64,000 nucleotides of DNA from JAEUIZ01 sp046155605. GTDB lineage: Bacteria > Planctomycetota > Phycisphaerae > Phycisphaerales > UBA1924. Location of the stretch: contig JBJXFQ010000055.1 in assembly GCA_046155605.1 (NCBI GenBank), positions 1 to 64,000 of the forward strand, read 5' to 3'. The translations under genes and the position numbers were made by a program. The first letter of the stretch is position 1; each line of letters begins with the position of its first letter. This document shows, piece by piece, positions 62,701 through 64,000 of the stretch. The notes below the pieces were generated by a model. That model was not told where the DNA came from and made no database searches. It worked only from the letters and a program-made list of their open reading frames with translations.

Positions 62701-64000
62701 CGGGGCGAGGCGGCCAAGGCGCTCGAGGCCGCGGAGAAAGGACTGGCCAAGGCACCGGGGGACCAGGCACTGACGATCGTCCGCGAGCAGGCGAAGGTGC
62801 TGGCGGCAGGGAGCCAGCAGACGGACCTCGGGCCGCTGATTCAAGCGCTGCAGGGCGGCCCGATGTTCGCGCAGGGCGCGGAGATTATTGCCGCGGTGCG
62901 TGACGCCGAGGCCAAGGGCGATCTGGATTCGGCGGCTGGGCTCTCGCGCTTGGCAGATCGTTTCCCGAACGCGATCGAGTTGCAGATGGTCGTGGCGCAG
63001 CGGATGCTGCTCTTTGATCCGGATCGTGCGGGGACGCTGGCGATCCGGGCGATGAACGCGGCACCGGCCAACCCCGCGCCGGCGCGCCTCGCGGCGCAGA
63101 TCTCGCTGGGCCTCGGACGCTGGAGCGAGATGCTGCAGGCGGCGACGGCGTGGCGCGACCGCGACGCGACGCGGAGCCTCGACCCGGACCTGGCCGTGGC
63201 GGAGGCGCACCTCAACCTCCGTCAGCCCGACCGCGGACTCGAGACGCTGCGCCCGCGGCTGGCGAAAGTGACCAAGCCGCTCGACGATGACTCGCTGCGC
63301 GTGCTGAATCTGATGGCAAGGCTGCTGGTGGCGGGGAATCGCGAGAAGGACGCGCGCGAACTGCTGACGCCGCACCTGGCGGATTCGTCACCGATGCGGA
63401 CGACGGTGTGGCTCTCGATCGCGGTGCGCGACCTCCCGACGTTCGACGCGAGCACGGCGTGGATCGGACAGGTTCGTGCGGCGATGCCGGCGGACGCGGT
63501 GGACGAGCAGATCGCGCTTTCGACGGGCTACACGGTGCTGGCCACGCGCTACAAGGAGCAGCAGTCGCAGATGCTGGCCGAAGCCAAGAGCATCCTGACG
63601 AGGCTGGCGGGTTTGCCGCAGACGGGCACGGCGGGGGCGCACGAGGCGCTGGGCGTGCTGCTCCACCGGCAGAACGAACTGGCCGGTGCCGAGGCGGCGT
63701 ATCGCAAGACGATCGAACTCGACCCGCGGCGCGCGACGGCACTGAACAACCTGGCGGATATCCTCGACAACAAGGGGGAACTGGACGCGGCGGCGGAGTT
63801 GGCGACGCGAGCGGTCGCGGCGACCGAACAGAATAACGCGGTGTATCTTGAGACCCTGGCGGCGATCCAGGCCAAGCGTGCGGCGCGACAGGCCAAGGCC
63901 GGTGACGCCAAGGGTGCCAAGTCGCTCGCGACGGAGGCGGCGGAGGGGTATCGACGGGTCACGATCGCGAGGCCGACGGACGTGCAGTTGCTTGGCGCGA
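59794..64000 (+). CDS. Large TPR protein of exosortase/polysaccharide locus, C-terminus outside window
   Basis: 1402 codons are open to the window edge. An N-terminal anchor (RRLLLVGAVAVLLIGSVFALFVV) precedes a long array of helical hairpins, many with TPR spacing, for example GHRDAGSAWRALGEAFPDD, YPRAITQLTDALNLEPRSP, GDVNEAVARFTAATEQAAGD and ELAGAEAAYRKTIELDPRRATALNNLADI near the right edge. Such very large TPR proteins, often called PrsT in PEP-CTERM systems, accompany exosortase loci and may scaffold export or polymer assembly. Unlike many of those it has no lipobox. Coupled to the preceding gene by ATGA. The end and any partner genes are not visible. Confidence 0.8.
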   Translation, partial: MSLKPKTVRRLLLVGAVAVLLIGSVFALFVVRHWQAGRLTERHRQQGLAAVQRQDWVTGLSECGSYLNRTRGKQRDPEVLLAYADARLNIQEPTGKHTIEAIPFLRQYLEAKPEDRETALRLLKLYMDAGYFPEARDASSRLRPIDLRDATKKDIEVLEIEAMALLGAKDASDRLKQVLARLADLDPLNVPAGLVRIDMMNQAGSTTEARTYADKLLADHPGAPPALLLAGLARRARPTVEGLLEAGRLLGEAAGLDATGKRVRPPAYSDVQFARRLVAAMDAVGAGDFALEVLRDGAERWKEIDFRRLYVRRLWQDGRIGDVAEATTDVSVDDPKADAELLGLRGMALMSTGQREAGLKIAGELAKRRGDFRAASWAVVLPLADPQTGVKASDAAETLKKAAKENPFEPLIPMLRGEALASMGLKDEARASWATVTQVPSAAGWVVPRMRIAESLLADDRAAEAADMATEALFMAPNRLAVNVLWLQAQAARMIKSPDGGFPPAEILKRLDVVEPEIDPSNPDPNFKRMRHSLVPVRVLLLSRTGKPDEAKSLAMAALEAADPLDEDTIRRLAAVSRSERLGLEDIALKKAEEVYGKTATIEYTRACQLADAGRPEEGLVQIRNAVAAKPGDSSMRLAEARYLERIGHRDAGSAWRALGEAFPDDLFVQRTVLESVAATEDRAFIDRTAARYQKAQGQEQPTEDATIRLAKSRALIRKGTTKADRDRAVAMLAALVGEQPNMVEPKLTLASALSMSDAGKDIRPDYPRAITQLTDALNLEPRSPVISLELARVYQLTGNLGAAREALVRVASDKTLDIGSRQVASGMLLSQGDPMPVAVPTLAEIVEQVGDRAPAGLLVMLGEAYHQLRQDDKAEAMFARLVDRADDSEAIYRTASFFQKRKDEARTKASLARLDAAKLAPGEKDVVLGRLADDRGDVNEAVARFTAATEQAAGDPVPWRQLATFQLKRGEAAKALEAAEKGLAKAPGDQALTIVREQAKVLAAGSQQTDLGPLIQALQGGPMFAQGAEIIAAVRDAEAKGDLDSAAGLSRLADRFPNAIELQMVVAQRMLLFDPDRAGTLAIRAMNAAPANPAPARLAAQISLGLGRWSEMLQAATAWRDRDATRSLDPDLAVAEAHLNLRQPDRGLETLRPRLAKVTKPLDDDSLRVLNLMARLLVAGNREKDARELLTPHLADSSPMRTTVWLSIAVRDLPTFDASTAWIGQVRAAMPADAVDEQIALSTGYTVLATRYKEQQSQMLAEAKSILTRLAGLPQTGTAGAHEALGVLLHRQNELAGAEAAYRKTIELDPRRATALNNLADILDNKGELDAAAELATRAVAATEQNNAVYLETLAAIQAKRAARQAKAGDAKGAKSLATEAAEGYRRVTIARPTDVQLLGA

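Overview
The window reads as one stretch of a high-G+C chromosome of a planctomycete, most likely Phycisphaerae-like. This is inferred from family content, not from a marker gene. The supporting signs are a C-terminal 'GC-type' dockerin-like Ca-binding tail on a secreted beta-helix protein, an LERLEDR-type N-terminal motif on a giant repeat surface protein, long TPR proteins, a BlaI/M56 pair, an ExbB/ExbD operon joined to a PD40/alpha-toroid protein, and an exosortase with EpsI inside a polysaccharide locus. No rRNA, tRNA, CRISPR array, insertion sequence or phage gene was seen.

Layout. (1) 1-9.2 kb: a 3'-truncated M1 aminopeptidase on the minus strand, then a divergent pair of large membrane-anchored proteins. 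One has a TagF/ImpM-like N-terminus and the other a degenerate protein kinase; both end in a related formylglycine-generating-enzyme-like (SUMF) module. A small lipoprotein follows. (2) 9.3-15.8 kb: a 2132-residue surface protein built from about seven 245-residue repeats. (3) 15.8-19.1 kb: a BlaI-type repressor with a promoter overlapped by two near-identical operators, and an M56 (BlaR1-like) membrane metallopeptidase, closed by a strong hairpin. (4) 19.2-27.5 kb: a compact operon of TPR protein, ExbB/TolQ, ExbD/TolR and a 1288-residue protein with a beta-propeller, a TonB/TolA-like membrane anchor, a long Ser/Ala/Pro arm and a C-terminal alpha-toroid. I consider this the best candidate for an undescribed energised envelope system. 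(5) 27.5-29.6 kb: a POT-family transporter with an unusual periplasmic insertion, transcribed convergently.

(6) 30.1-34.8 kb: two paralogous secreted right-handed beta-helix proteins, one with a dockerin-like tail and one with three fibronectin-III domains and a Gly-Thr linker, followed by a terminator. (7) 34.9-53.3 kb: sixteen tightly coupled genes for polysaccharide assembly. They comprise many GT4 and GT2 glycosyltransferases, a Wzy-like polymerase, an acetyltransferase, an AsnB-type amidotransferase, a GT39/ArnT-like membrane transferase, a UDP-sugar dehydrogenase and a WecG/TagA transferase. (8) 53.4-64 kb: a degenerate nucleotidyltransferase-like protein, exosortase, EpsI, a Wzz/BY-kinase-like chain-length protein, the initiating sugar-phosphate transferase and a TPR protein running off the window.

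Regions 7 and 8 together form a Wzy-dependent exopolysaccharide/exosortase locus: initiation (58.4 kb), chain building, polymerisation and length control are present. A flippase (Wzx) and an outer-membrane export protein (Wza) are not seen and may lie beyond 64 kb. Strand composition changes from C-rich to G-rich on the + strand at about 53.35 kb, although all genes on both sides point the same way.
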